Source: Coprinus comatus
Lineage: Eukaryota; Basidiomycota; Agaricomycetes; Agaricales; Agaricaceae
DNA length: 64,000 nt
Direction of reading: 5' to 3'
Assembly (NCBI GenBank): GCA_034638255.1
Contig: JAWPGT010000019.1
Location: forward strand, 310,001 to 374,000
Below are positions 32,823-44,069 of the stretch, in pieces. The position numbers were made by a program, and so were the translations under genes. The notes beneath the pieces were generated by a model that made no database searches, was not told the origin of the DNA, and saw nothing but the letters and a program-made list of their open reading frames with translations. Within the stretch, counting starts at the first letter, position 1, and every line of letters begins with the position of its first letter.

Positions 32823-33112
32823 GGTGTAACGAATAATGGGAAACCAAGAAGTAATATTTAGTGGAGGGGGAGCTGCTGGATATTTGGAGCATATTGAGGG
32901 TCTGCTTTAGGAGGAGTTTGATAAAGAACCTGTAGTGACCGAGAACTGACATGTTAGCTCGTTTCGATCCTTCAGACTGTACTGCTCGGGAGGCTAATTT
33001 TAGAATCTACCTTCGGCGACCTTGACCGCAGTTGTGTCACGTTCCAACACGCATGTGACCTTAGTTGTCGGATTATTTAAGCGACGATCATCTTCCGCCG
33101 ACATGGTGGTGG

Positions 33113-33390
33113 CACTGGGTGTCGTTTACCCTTTTTCGTGGGATAAAAGGGTAAAGATATGTCAAAGATATTAATAATATCTATAACCATGTCCCATGCC
33201 TTATATAATAAAAGATTTTTAAAATATTATTAAAAAAAACCCGAAAAAACGTAGGTTATGTTTATTTTCTCCAATATCTTTAAAATATATTTCACCATAT
33301 AAGGCATGGGACATGGTTATAGATATTATTAATATCTTTGGCATATCTTTACCCTTTTATCCCACGAAAAAGGGTAAACGACACCCAGTG
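33113..33390. mobile_element. MITE-like palindromic element
   Basis: A 278-bp unit with nearly perfect inverted arms of about 95 bp (CACTGGGTGTCGTTTACCCT..AGGGTAAACGACACCCAGTG), and an AT-rich centre with no ORF. The flanks share TGG (33110-33112 and 33391-33393), a possible 3-bp target duplication. The class is undetermined, and a second copy would be needed to confirm mobility. The neighbouring stretches 32823-33112 and 33391-33963 show no gene. Confidence 0.75.
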
Positions 33391-33963
33391 TGGGACGAAA
33401 TCTCTAGTGATTACATCTTTACGTGGACTAGACTCACTTCCAGTAGATTAATCGATCAAGTTCTGCACGAAACATAAACCTCAATTTCTTGCCACAACGC
33501 TTTAAACAATAACATCTATAAAATACTAGAAAAGAAAGAGAATATAAAACAATGTAAACAAAGAGATGTTCAAAGTATAGACAGAATCATAATAGATCGT
33601 AAAGAGCACAAGCACAAGCTAGACACGGGGGCGAGGGAGGGGAGAGAAGGGGGATAGAAACAATGTGTCCAATATATAGAGAGAGAAAGAAGTACGCGCC
33701 TATACGCGTATTCAAATTCACCATACCCAGAGAGAAAAAATAAGAAGTCCATATGCACACAAAGCACAAGACCACGATTCGATGGTCTATTTGGCATCGA
33801 TACACCTCACTTTACCCAGACCCGTAGCTGACCTGCAGAATACGGGCTATATGCCTACACAATGAACGCCACCGCCACATTATAACACTTGTATGAATAA
33901 GCCGTATACATATCCACCATTTCTTTTGGGTGCTTTGACTTTTTTGAGTTTATTTTCATAAGC

Positions 33964-34666
33964 TCAAAGTGTGTCTTTCTTCACACCACCAAATAGACTT
34001 CTCTTCTTTTTCTCGCTTCCACCACTTTTAGCACTGATATTGGAATCAGTACGTTCAAGTACAGCAGGTCTAAAAGCCGCAGAAGCTGGTGTAGGCGATG
34101 GATATGGTGATGAGGAAGATGTGTGTGCCGAATTTGGGAGACCATCGATGGAATCATTACGACGGTTAAATGATGCGGCGGTCATCGTCTTCAACATACC
34201 CCTAGTAATGTGTTTTACAAGTTTTTGTCAAATTTTTACTTGCCAGAGTCCAACAAAAAAGGTGAGCGTACCGTTGAGTGGCATCAATGTAATCCTGTCT
34301 ATCGAACCGTTTTGATGTTTTTATTGACACTCCTTTATCGGAGATATCATATCCTTTGTTTTTCAGACTAGAAATGAAGAACAAAATGTTCAGTTTCGGC
34401 AATTCGTTACAAATCTTTGTAGAAAAGAACTCACTTCTCCTTGGTTGTTTTGATACCCTCCGATACCTGCTTAACCGCAATGGAGATTCCATAAGCCACT
34501 CCTCCAAGTATCCCTACCGTCTAAAGCCACATAAAGTCAAACTTCATAAACGAGGTTCCTCAGAGAAGCAGCCATACCAAAAACAAAGAAATGAAGTCAG
34601 TCCTGATAAGAAGAGATTAATATGTGTAATAAGGTGACGAAAAGCATCAGCTTACCAGCCAGCCAT
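33964..34666 (-). CDS. Small single-span membrane protein, function unknown
   Basis: Five exons by eye (34656-34666, 34579-34603, 34435-34520, 34272-34367, 33964-34201) give about 151 aa. ATG at 34666 starts MAGWTDFISLFL. Residues 6-30 form one hydrophobic segment (ISLFLTVGILGGVAYGISIA). A charged region follows (NLKNKGYDISDKGVSIKTSK), containing GYDISDKG, then DRQDYIDATQRG, then a Ser/Pro-rich tail and a Lys-rich end (GGSEKKKRSLFGGVKK). All introns have GT-AG borders and keep the frame. It looks like a short membrane-anchored protein with a soluble C-terminal tail. I do not recognise a named family. An ATG(n) microsatellite lies just upstream, at about 34668-34690. Confidence 0.6.
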
Positions 34667-35164
34667 TATGATGATGATGATGATGATGAAGAGGTAAGAA
34701 GAAAGTTAGAATGCAGACTGGGTTAGTGGGAGAAAACAAGGGGACGTAAGGAACCAAGTGAATGGGATTACGTTGCGTGGGAGTTCTTTGCTGAAACCAC
34801 TCCTGCCATTTACGGAGTCTCCATCACCGCCCATCCTGCTGCATCCTTTGCCCTTGATCATCACTGACTACTTATCGATCAATAGTTGGTGTTTTGACCT
34901 CTAAAAGAGAACATTCACTGAACTACCGAGGACTATATTTTTTTAATCGACCAGGTGTGGACCCCAAGCGTAGTCCGATATATACGGAGCGCGGATCACT
35001 GTTTATAGGAAACTTACTCGTGGGATGTATCGATGAGCAACGAGGTCAACCCGGCCAGGAAGTTCCGTGGCTAATGAAGGCATTGGGAGGCCTAACAAGT
35101 CCAAATTGGCGTTATCGCCTTATCATAGTTAGAGCAGAAAATTGTACACTTCCGAAAACATAAA
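34667..35164. other. Intergenic region
   Basis: Upstream of the small membrane protein gene and downstream of the nucleotidase gene. It has an ATG-type microsatellite near 34668 and nothing else recognised. Confidence 0.5.
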
Positions 35165-36747
35165 TTACAGAAAACTGTCGCTGTCTTGATCACTCTCATC
35201 TCCATCCCCATCCTCTTCATATCCTTCCTCATATCTCCCCTCTTTTTCTCTATCTTCCGTCTCCCTCTCTTCCCTTTCTCTATTCTCCTTTTCTTTCTTT
35301 TCTTTCTCCTCCCTTTCTTTCTCCTCTGCTTCTTTCTCCTTCTCCTCCGTATCTTTTGATTTGTGTCTCTCACGTCCAGGAGGTGCAGGAGCCAATTGGA
35401 ATGCCGCTCCAGCGGCAGCTCTAGCTTTAGCCTCTTCCAAACGTTGAGCTCTCTTAACCTCTTTCATAGCCAATCGAACAGCATCCAGAACGTCCCCATA
35501 TGCATACACACTTGTCGCAACTATTCCAATATTCGTTCCGAGTGTTCTTCCATTTCCAAAGTCCAGTTTTTCTCCTCTTGCATCACTGATAATACCCCCG
35601 GCTTCTTCGACTAATAGTGATCCAGGAGCATGATCCTATCAAATTCATGTGATTAAATAAAACGCAAAGACGACAGCAATGAAAGAAGAACTTACCCAAA
35701 TCTTTTCTTTGTAGTTGGGATTGACAGGGAGTCGAAGATATAAATTACCACGACCCATAGCTAGTGCACAATATTTGGCCTGACTATCCATTCTTAACGG
35801 TTCCGCTTCTAGGGCCAAAATCTCAGATACGCGCTTGTTCATGCCATGGGACGAATGTGCCGCTTCAACGACTCCAAGACAACCGTATCTTGAATGTGAA
35901 CTGTGGGCATTGCAATGATATGCGCATCCAATCCATCTATGGTCAACTAGAAGATTGTTATGAGTATTCTTTATTGAATTATCAAAGCAATGATGAAACA
36001 ACGAACTCGTTCGGCGCCTTCACCTCTAACAGCACTGAATATAAGACCTTTACCCATTTCAGGCCTCTTTGGGAAGATAGGTAAATTGGGACAACCGATG
36101 ACGCCTACTTGTGGAATTCCATCGACAATGAGAGAGAGGCACACCGCATATTGTTCTCCTCGCAGGAAACCTTTTGTTCCATCGATTGGATCAATTGTCC
36201 ACATACCTGAGATAATTGATAGTGATTATTATTTTTTGTAAACATACTTCAAAAAGAAAGAAACCTACGTCCAATGCGACCACCTTCATGATTTCCCCGA
36301 TCAATTGCAATCCTTATCTCACGAGGTGACTTCTCAAAACTTTCTCCGAGTTGCCAATCCTCTGATTCGTAAGGCAAAAGGGGTGCGGTTAGTCCTTGGT
36401 TCGTAAGTTCAGTGATATAATGCAACATGGCTTTATTATCCGGATTATATAGTTCCTTGGCATCTTCTTCGCCAACGATGGGGTCGTCAGGAAATATGTT
36501 TGTAAGCATGGTTGCAATTAGTGCTTGAGCTGCAAAATCTCCAACTACAGATATCCGTTCAAGATGGTCAATTCTCCTTTTTTGAATTATTGAGATACGT
36601 ACCGGTAACAGGAGAAGAATCAGTTTTGGTCAGAAATTCATTCTCTGAAAAAGCCTCAATCATTGTTTCAAACACCCGCTCTGTCACCAAACATGCCCTC
36701 CTAACCGCTGATATCGCAACCAAGCGTTCTAATATATAAGTAGGTTC
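35165..36747 (-). CDS. Hal2/Met22-type 3'(2'),5'-bisphosphate nucleotidase, with apparent frameshift
   Basis: This is the Li/Na-sensitive phosphatase that turns 3'-phosphoadenosine 5'-phosphate into AMP in sulfate assimilation and RNA metabolism. Exons in order: LERLVAISAVRRACLVTERV..TKTDSSPVT; VGDFAAQALIATMLTN with DDPIVGEEDA; NHEGGRIGR; the metal-binding signature MWTIDPIDGTKGFLRGEQYA with VGVIGCPNLP; then HSSHGMNKRVSEIL..MDSQAKYCALAMG; YLRLP..KEKIW; and DHAPGSLLVEEAGGIISD, LDFGNGRTL. Conserved metal ligands (GEED, DPIDGT, WDH) are present. Near 35869 the frame needs one extra base to join ..QDTVVLES to VEAAHSSHG, either a pseudogene-type deletion or a sequence error. The C-terminus carries an unusual Glu/Lys/Arg-rich tail of about 80 residues. 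No ATG lies at the expected N-terminus; see the entry at 36729-37997. Confidence 0.85.
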
Positions 36748-37997
36748 CTGTTTAGTGGACAATGAAAAAGCCGAACGAGTGGGTGTAAATAATCCATAAT
36801 TTCTGGAGAAATTGAGAATAGACGAAGACCCACGGGAGTAGGGGTTCTTGATGCATCTGGATCCCGAATTACGGAACTCGCATCCGTAGACCTGCCGGAG
36901 CTGTATGGTTCCCATGAACTGTCCGACTCCTCTCCTTCCTCTAACTCCCTGTACTCGTATTCGTATTCGTACTCCACCCCTTCCTCGTCCTCCTCTCCCA
37001 CTTCTACTTCCACTTCTTCTTCTATTTCCACTTCCACTTCCTCTTCCACTTCGTCCCCCTCCCCCTCCTCCCCCTCCAGGCGCTCGCGCTTCACCATTTG
37101 TTTCACCTTCCTTATCCTCGTTACTATTCTTGTCTTTTTCTCGACTGGCTCCCCAGTCTCTATTTCTTCCTGGTTCTCTTCTCCATCCTGTTCTTGCTCT
37201 TCTATTTCCTTCCCTTCTTCCTGAGTTTCGGTCTCTTGGTCCAGCGCATGCTGCTCTTTCCATTTCGCAGCTATTTGAGCAGCTGGTGTGGTATCGGGAT
37301 CGGCAATCCGAATAATCCTTCGTAGTCTTCTCCTTCTCCTGCGTCTCGGTGGTGGAGTAGGAGGCGATTCTTCCTCTGATGTCCCAAACGGCTCTTCTAA
37401 ATCTGAATCCACTCGTATAGATTCCTCCTTTGGTGGTCTTGGTGTGGCCTCCAAAGCCAAATCGACTTCCCTGTAAGGTCTTGGTATCACTGGAAGTTCC
37501 GACCTCCTTTTTTCCAAATCTATTCCCCTTGCCAAATGTTCCTTGACCATTCTCGTATAAGCAGTTTCTATCACTGGCATTGGGTTCTGTCGTAGTCGTT
37601 CTTGCTCTTCCTTCAATTGCTGGTAAATCAAGTCCGATTCTCTTTGTTTCGCAAGTGCAGCCTCGCTGTTCGCTTCTGCAACCACAGCGTTTATCGATTC
37701 CAATACCCTTGGATTTATCGATTCTACACTGTCTACAGTAGCTGTATCCGCTGCGTCTTGATATTCCGAATTCGCAAGTGACTCCGTATCTACTATTACT
37801 GGCGATGATCCTACTTGTGGTTCTCCATCCGAGTCCGTATCCGATGTCGGTTCTTCTGTTGCCAGTTCGTCTGTCGTTTCGGATGTTGGTAATGTTCGTC
37901 GAGTATTGAATTCTGGAGATGAGACTGGTGATGGTGTACCATCTTCCGATAGTATGGATTGCCGAGGCAGAGAACCTTGGCTGGAGGAGGAATCCAT
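36729..37997 (-). CDS. Acidic, coiled-coil protein, possibly N-terminal part of the nucleotidase gene
   Basis: The ORF from ATG 37997 (MDSSSSQGSLPRQSIL) runs 422 codons and overlaps the nucleotidase domain in another frame. It has a Ser/Thr/Glu-rich start, a charged helix (QLKEEQERLRQN), PPRRRRRRRLRR, KKTRIVTRIRKVKQMVKRER and a long Glu/Val/Tyr acidic stretch. No known domain is seen. A GT-AG intron (donor GTGGGT at 36833, acceptor ending 36748, 86 nt) would join it in frame (..RTPTP to EPTYILERL) to the nucleotidase domain. That domain otherwise lacks an ATG; a TTG sits where the usual start would be. It may therefore be one fused protein or two overlapping genes. cDNA would decide. Confidence 0.5.
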   Translation of the reverse strand: MDSSSSQGSLPRQSILSEDGTPSPVSSPEFNTRRTLPTSETTDELATEEPTSDTDSDGEPQVGSSPVIVDTESLANSEYQDAADTATVDSVESINPRVLESINAVVAEANSEAALAKQRESDLIYQQLKEEQERLRQNPMPVIETAYTRMVKEHLARGIDLEKRRSELPVIPRPYREVDLALEATPRPPKEESIRVDSDLEEPFGTSEEESPPTPPPRRRRRRRLRRIIRIADPDTTPAAQIAAKWKEQHALDQETETQEEGKEIEEQEQDGEENQEEIETGEPVEKKTRIVTRIRKVKQMVKRERLEGEEGEGDEVEEEVEVEIEEEVEVEVGEEDEEGVEYEYEYEYRELEEGEESDSSWEPYSSGRSTDASSVIRDPDASRTPTPVGLRLFSISPEIMDYLHPLVRLFHCPLNRNLLIY

Positions 37998-38739
37998 GAG
38001 AATGAACGTTTGGCTGCAACATCCTTTCCCTCCCTTTTACCAACCACTATTGCGAGTAGATGACGTTATGTCATCGTCACATGATTTTTTTTTCAACAGC
38101 GCATTGACCCTGACGACGAATTACTTCCCACGACAAGAATTGTACTCACTGAACCATTGCTAAGCCACCTTGATCCCAGATATTCTTGGAGTGTGAAGTG
38201 GTTTAATAGCAAGCAACACGGCAATCACAATAGTAAATCATTACACTCCCAAGTCAGGTTAGACATTGGTTTTTCGCTTGATCATGATGATCATGATTAT
38301 GATTATTCAAGACTTCTGATGAGCTTGAGATGACAAACTTTTAGATTGGAGAAAGAGTTTCATTAGACTCCACATACAACAAAAAAAGGACTCAGAAAAT
38401 GAGAGTAAAGAATTTGTATTATTATATTTACATTGTTTTGATGATCACTACTTATTAATAATTCTCCGGAGATTAGTCTCTTGCATTTGGGAATGTGTCA
38501 AAGGGGTATATGTACGGCAATAAAACAGCTTACGTCTTCATTCCCAGTGGAAGGCAAAGTGTCTCGATGTTGTTATGTCTTGCCTAAGATTACATTCGAC
38601 TTACAGTTGCTGTTGTCCATCAAACCAGATCGTGCCGAAGGACCATCAATGTCAATATAGACACTTCCAGGAAAACCTATTCACTACGCATACCACGGAC
38701 ACTGGTTTGATATCGTCCCCATTGATACCTCCCTCCCCC
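37998..38739. promoter_or_regulatory. Divergent intergenic region
   Basis: 740 bp between the minus-strand acidic/nucleotidase gene and the plus-strand membrane-protein gene, so it should hold both promoters. It contains a TGATCATGATGATCATGATT palindromic stretch near 38280. No specific site is claimed. Confidence 0.4.
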
Positions 38740-41588
38740 ATGATCATAGACGACTCTAAACAACCTCCACTGAATTCGCACAACACCAGTTTCGCGAATC
38801 CAAACTCATATGATGGCGAGAACAACACTCTTCACCTAAATCCAGGAGCATCTGCAAGGAAACCTAGGTCATCATGGAAAGGTTGTATGTGGATTACTTT
38901 GCTCTTGGTTTCTGTTGTAACATGTCTTGTGGTGCACAACTTCCTGAGTGGGATCTGGTACGGAATAAGTAATCCACACCGCAAGATGTATCATATTGCG
39001 GAACATAAAAATGGTGTCAAAACTATCGAAGATTGGTCCCGGGTGGTTCGACCGCTTATCAAAGAAGATACACCGTTCAACATTGTAGCTTCCGTATGGA
39101 TGCGAACAAAAGATGTCGACGCGGATGGGGTGATATATGTGGATGGTGAAGAATTGAACGAGAGGAGATTGGTTGAAAAAACAGTGTTTGAAGGCGTCAA
39201 TTTGAAAAGCAAGAATGTGTTGGGCGAAGTGACGTTCGATGTTCCTACCAAACATTTGTAAGCAAATAGTTCGTTTCATTACCGCAATGATTACTGACTG
39301 ACTATAAATTCATAGCAAACAGGAAAACCTATCGAACTATGACTTACGAGCGTCGTTCGTTGTCACTTTCCCAAAACCCTCACCATTGGATCATGCAAAG
39401 AAGTTTGTATCATGGAAACCAGAAAACCTCAAGTATCCCACCATGCGGAAATGGTATTATCTCCCCTTTAAACATGAGACCAATTACTTATAAAACGTTC
39501 ACAACAGGAACGAAGAGCCAGACCTTGAAGACCGAATCCTTGATAGCTTTGGGTTCACCATACCACTAATAGAATTTCATAACACAGGCTCTAAGAAGCC
39601 GAAAACACAGTCTCCCAAAGACAATCAACCTTCAACCACTCAATCTGATGCCGTGGCCGAAACTATCGACTTGGATATTGAAGAAGAAACTGATAAGGAA
39701 GAGTCAGAATCAAACCGTCGAAGAAATGACTTCTGGTTAGAATTTACGGAAGGAAACCCGGTTACAGAATATCATCCATATATCATCACACGGTGTGCAC
39801 ATCGCTTTTAGCTGTGAAGTCTGGTTAGATGCTGACAATTTCCTGTATCTCCAATAGGTCACAAATCCAGATTGTAGACGAAACACACCCATTTAAACGT
39901 TCTGCGTATACCAAGGCTCAGAAGGAGCTTTTCGAAAGAGATGTATGATTTTCCTTTTCCGCTTCTTTTGTGCTCATTTTTCTTACTTGTTTTTATAGTG
40001 CAGAAACCCCTTCCGGAAATCCAATCCAAACAAAAGTAATGCTAGTTGGTATGATTGTCATAGGCAGTATTTCCATCGAGGAGTGTTCGAGACAAGAATT
40101 CAAGTTCAAGTTCCTGATGAGACAAAAGGATCAAGGACAGAGTGGGCGTATGCACCTTTTATGGACGCTGTACGACGTACTTCCGGACCCAAAGTATGTC
40201 CCTATATAGCTAGTATATGATATTTGTCTCACTAATAACCATATTTCTGTGTAGGATCTTGTTTCTATACCTCTTGACCGAGAGTCTGGAGATGTGGAGT
40301 TGGCACCAGGTAAATGCATCCATATTAAAAGGGTATCTTACCTCCAATGCTTATGATGGATCCTACAGGGGAGCCTGAGTCTGTCCAAGTTACTTGGAAA
40401 ATTTCATACTCGGGCCGAAAACAAAACAGAGCATTCTTCATGCAGATGATGTCTGCTACTCTACCCACGACCTACAATATGACTGCACCACAGAACGAAT
40501 TGGAGATAATACAATGGGAGCATGACCGAACGCGTACGTGCACATTTGTTTCCTTCTTGGTGTTTTTTCTTCTAATCACTCGGTCGACAGTTGGGACGGC
40601 AGGTCACAGAATTGACCCAGGCATTCACCCCAGACGTTCAAGGCTACTCGACATAATTAAGTAAGGAAACCTCCTTTGTTCCTTTCCGTCTCTGGGAACT
40701 AAGACAATTACACTTATTCCACGTTCAGCTTCATCATCAGTCTCCTTCAGATCGCACTGGTGATTCACTATTGGTACAGTCGAACGAGCACCGTCTTCAT
40801 ATCACGTCTTGGCAGTGCTTTTATGGCCACTCACATGCTTATGATAAACTTCGAAACCCTGTTGAAAACATTCTTCGACCCCAAATATGAAAATGATAGC
40901 TGGATATCGAGGATACCACTATTCTTCTTTGCCGACTTACTTGAACCGTTACTTATACTGAAGGCTATCCTTCGTATTGAAATCGATTGGTCGGAGAAGA
41001 AATGGTTTCCTAAAGTATACTGTGCTAAACCAACACACCGAGAGAGGGCAAGCGAAAGATCCGAGTCCAAAAAAGTCAAATTGACTGTAAGTTTCTTCTC
41101 CGTCCTGACTCTATTTGTCATTCGAAATGATTTAATTGAAATCATAGGCTTTTCTCATTCTATTAATTTTCGCACATGTATTCCCACCAAAGGACACCTA
41201 CTTCCTAACACCCAGAATCCCCCAACCAGCCCCTTCTCCCTCTCCTTTCGCAGCTCGCCATCCATTCTCTCATAGAATATTTTCACACACGCTGTCTCTT
41301 TCTTATGCATTTTATCTCACCGGGATACTACTACAATTTATCCTCAATGCCAAGTCCAAGAGATACGCAGGAAAGTATAAACTTACCACACTTTTGAATT
41401 TGGTTGGGACTGTGGTTGGTATGTTGGATTTGAGTGAAAGGGTAGTAGGTAAGGGATTGGTTAGACATGTTGGTGTTGTGGTTGGTGAAGTTGTTGGTTT
41501 GATTTTAGTGGTGGTTGATTTTGGAATGGCTGTAAAGTGGAAGGGTGTGAGTTCTACTGAAGGGTCAGAGGATGGTGAGACTGAGTAA
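38740..41588 (+). CDS. Multi-exon membrane protein, function unknown
   Basis: The likely start at 38740 (MIIDDSKQPPLNSHN) gives a soluble N-terminus. One membrane span follows (MWITLLLVSVVTCLVVHNFL), then a large loop with FDVPTKHF, NLSNYDLRASFVVTFPKP, EPDLEDRILDSFGFTIPLIEF, DFWLEFTEGNPVTEYHPYIIT, QIQIVDETHPF and WYDCHRQYFHRGVFETRIQV. The C-terminal half has several hydrophobic spans (FIISLLQIALVIHYW, IPLFFFADLLEPLLIL, FLILLIFAHVF, VVGEVVGLILVVVDFGMAV) and ends at 41588. About eight GT-AG introns fit. A TAA at 39491-39493 lies within a 54-nt segment (39454-39507) that can be spliced as a phase-keeping intron. It may also be a nonsense codon, because YYLPFKHE around it looks coding. I do not recognise the family; an ER or secretory-pathway membrane protein is a guess. 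Confidence 0.6.
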
Positions 41589-42001
41589 ATAGTAATGCAA
41601 ACCAATGTGCTATTACGTATGGATTACGTATCTCATATGTATAACTCCGAATATGGATAACTTTATTAAATATTAAATCTTGAATTTTTCCCATTCGCGT
41701 TCATGCCAACTTCTAAATAAAATTAAGCTTTGTGTATTCCTGTGTTAGTTTCTCTTTCTTCTTCGTCTATTGTGTATTATCCGACTACAAAGTCAATCTT
41801 CATCCCACAAATTTACCCGATCTGACAGAAGCGACTAAAAAGTCTTTCGAGTGATTTTAGACACAGTGGGTGCAGTGGCTCTGATTGTGTTTCATCTCGA
41901 GTATTGAGTAGATGTTCTGGAAAATTCGTGTGCGTGATCTGCGTTTCCCTCCTTTTGATTCGATACCGCCGTTTGTTCTGCCCCACTCCCCTTATAAAGA
42001 T
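41589..42001. other. Convergent intergenic region
   Basis: Between the 3' ends of the membrane-protein gene and kinase 1. No gene is seen. Confidence 0.45.
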
Positions 42002-43280
42002 TTATTCGACCGAGTCATACGGAGCCATCATCATGACTATTTCCGAGTCAAATCTGCGCCGAAGCATCTCTGAAGATGGTCGTTCTTCGGGATTTGCTTT
42101 CCAACACTCCTCCATGAAAGGCCATAAAAACTCCTCTCCTGATAATATTGGTACAGGCTTCGATGGTTTTGGATTTGGTGTTGTGTAGATATAATTTCTG
42201 AACTTTCCACCGCGTTTATCGTCATATGGTTGTTGATTACTCCATACCTTTGAAAAAGTTCGCATCAGCCCTCGATCCCCTGCATATAGTACTAGTTATA
42301 TACGAACCTCAAAGCAAGTTGAAGCAAAACCATACACATCGGATGCCAATGTTGGTCTTGCATCTGGGACCTGCAACATCTCTGGTGCAGCATACCGTTC
42401 AGAAAAGAACGAACTGTTTGTTGTAAATCCCTTCAAGTCAATTATTCTTGAACAACCAAAGTCCGATAATAGAGCATTCCCACTGTCGGAAATGAGGATG
42501 TTTGACTGCAACAGGAAATCTTCGTGTAAGTTGCATAATACTAGAACCTTGAAGCTGAGAGTGAGCGCACTGGTTTCACGTCCCCGTGTATAACATTGTT
42601 GTTATGGAGGTATTCAAGTCCCTTAATAATTCCTAACATCTATCACAACGTCACAAACCGTTTGGTACCTCAAAGAACGTCACGATTGTGAACAGACTCA
42701 CCAAGGAAAAGCGGTTGGATAACGAACTTATCAACGATGGAGTGTTCTTTTTAAGATATTGCATGATGGTACCATTTTTGCACCAGGGTGAAATGAGTGC
42801 GGGAATACCAAAAAAACCCCTTTTGCTGTCTATCCCAAGAAACTTTTGGATATTCTCGTGTTGTAGTCGCTGCCATACCGTTAATTCCCTTCTTAAATAC
42901 TGAAAAACAATGTTACTTTTAGTACATATGGCCACAGAGAATGTGGCACAACTCACCGTCAACAACTTCTCCTTTCTTTCTTGGTGCTCGTGAAATGCTT
43001 TCGGCAGTAGCAGAACTTTGATAGCGACCTACAAATAGCGGTAAGCTGTTGTAGAGTTTGACAGGAAAAGATGGATTAACAGCTACAGGGGTGGTTTGGG
43101 TGGTTTGTTGAAAAAGTCCATAGTAGATGTTACTAAACCCTCCGTGGTTAGATTCTCTATCCTGACTAATGATCTGGCCTGCGAGGTCCTATTGCAATAA
43201 CGTGAGGGTTGTAAAGGCATATATAACTGTATCGGGGGATTTACCTGCGCGGTAACTGTTAAATCCATATTTACAGACAT
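42002..43280 (-). CDS. TKL-like protein kinase 1
   Basis: The start at 43280 reads MSVNMDLTVTAQ. Exons follow with DLAGQIISQDRESNHGGFSN (Gly-rich loop), VAIKVLLLPKAFHEHQ (catalytic Lys), RRELTVWQRLQHENIQKFLG, IPALISPWCKNGTIMQYLK (hinge), GLEYLHNNNVIHGDVKP (catalytic loop with HGD instead of HRD), NILISDSGNALLSDFGCSR (DFG), SERYAAPEMLQ (APE), LASDVYGFASTCFE and FMEECWKANPEERPSSEMLRR; stop at 42002. The layout and HGD loop match the large Agaricomycete family of tyrosine-kinase-like Ser/Thr kinases. No other domain is attached. Five or more introns fit. The substrate is unknown. It lies head-to-tail with kinase 2. Confidence 0.8.
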
Positions 43281-43379
43281 GACACACGGCGGTCAGAAAA
43301 AAAGTGCATGTCTCCAAGAGAACACAGTGTGGTGTTTGTCACACCTGGAACTAGCCTAATACATTGTTTAATGTTCCTT

Positions 43380-43562
43380 AACCTACACGGATTGTTTAGA
43401 CGTCCAAAAGTGGAATAAATGGTACTAACCCAATCCTTACTACTACGGGATGTCCGCTGAGACGAACACCGTAAACATTGAGGGGACCCGGGACGGTATC
43501 CTCCTTTACTTTCTACCTGTGTGCTATTGTTCCAAAAGTGTGATGTGATCTGCGAGGTCCTG
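43380..43562 (-). pseudogene. Relic of a third kinase gene, N-lobe exon
   Basis: After an acceptor-like TATCCAG (rc near 43565) the exon start reads DLADHI, like DLAGQI and DLTDSI that open the same exon in the two neighbouring kinases. Further on, VESKGGY and, after a one-base shift, NVYGVRLSGHPVVVRIG resemble a Gly-rich loop and VAIK strand. No catalytic lobe follows. It is most likely a decayed tandem duplicate. The rest of 43281-44069 is empty. Confidence 0.4.
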
Positions 43563-44069
43563 GATATGACAATAGATTACGTACGAGATGTTCAAATCTG
43601 TGAACAAATTACAAACAACGGTCAGAAGCGCGTGAGAATTGCTTTACCACAACGCCACAGTACCTATATAGCCCCCCTGTCTCTACCACCCACTACAGTT
43701 AGGTATGATTTTGCGAGAAAGACACTTAAAGTATGGCTCAAATTATATAAATGTTGTAGATTTCTAAACATATGTAAGCCTTTCGCATGCAGCAGCCCTC
43801 ACCACTTGCTGGCCATCGTTCCTACCAGGCCTGGCATTATATATAATATCACATGACCTTGTAATACCTTGGTCAATGGTTGCTGTGTTCCTCCCTCACC
43901 GACTGTCCGTCGCTTTCAATAGAAAATACTATTTTTATATATCTGATTCCATAAATAAATCTGTGGCGTAGACCTTGAATCCTCTTGAACCTCAAGGTAC
44001 ATTTGGAATGGCCACCGGTGGGCCAACTCGCGCTTGGTAATATTGTGCGGTCTAATTAGGAACAATTTA

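Noticed and set aside
34894..35163. 89-codon plus-strand ORF
   Set aside because: It has no family resemblance and ends at the nucleotidase 3' end; treated as intergenic.
36905..37315. Pro/Leu-rich plus-strand open frame
   Set aside because: It is a mirror of the Glu-rich codons in the minus-strand acidic protein.
38740..41588. Assignment as CLPTM1-family protein
   Set aside because: The membrane topology is loosely similar, but the loop motifs do not match what I recall of CLPTM1; left as unknown.
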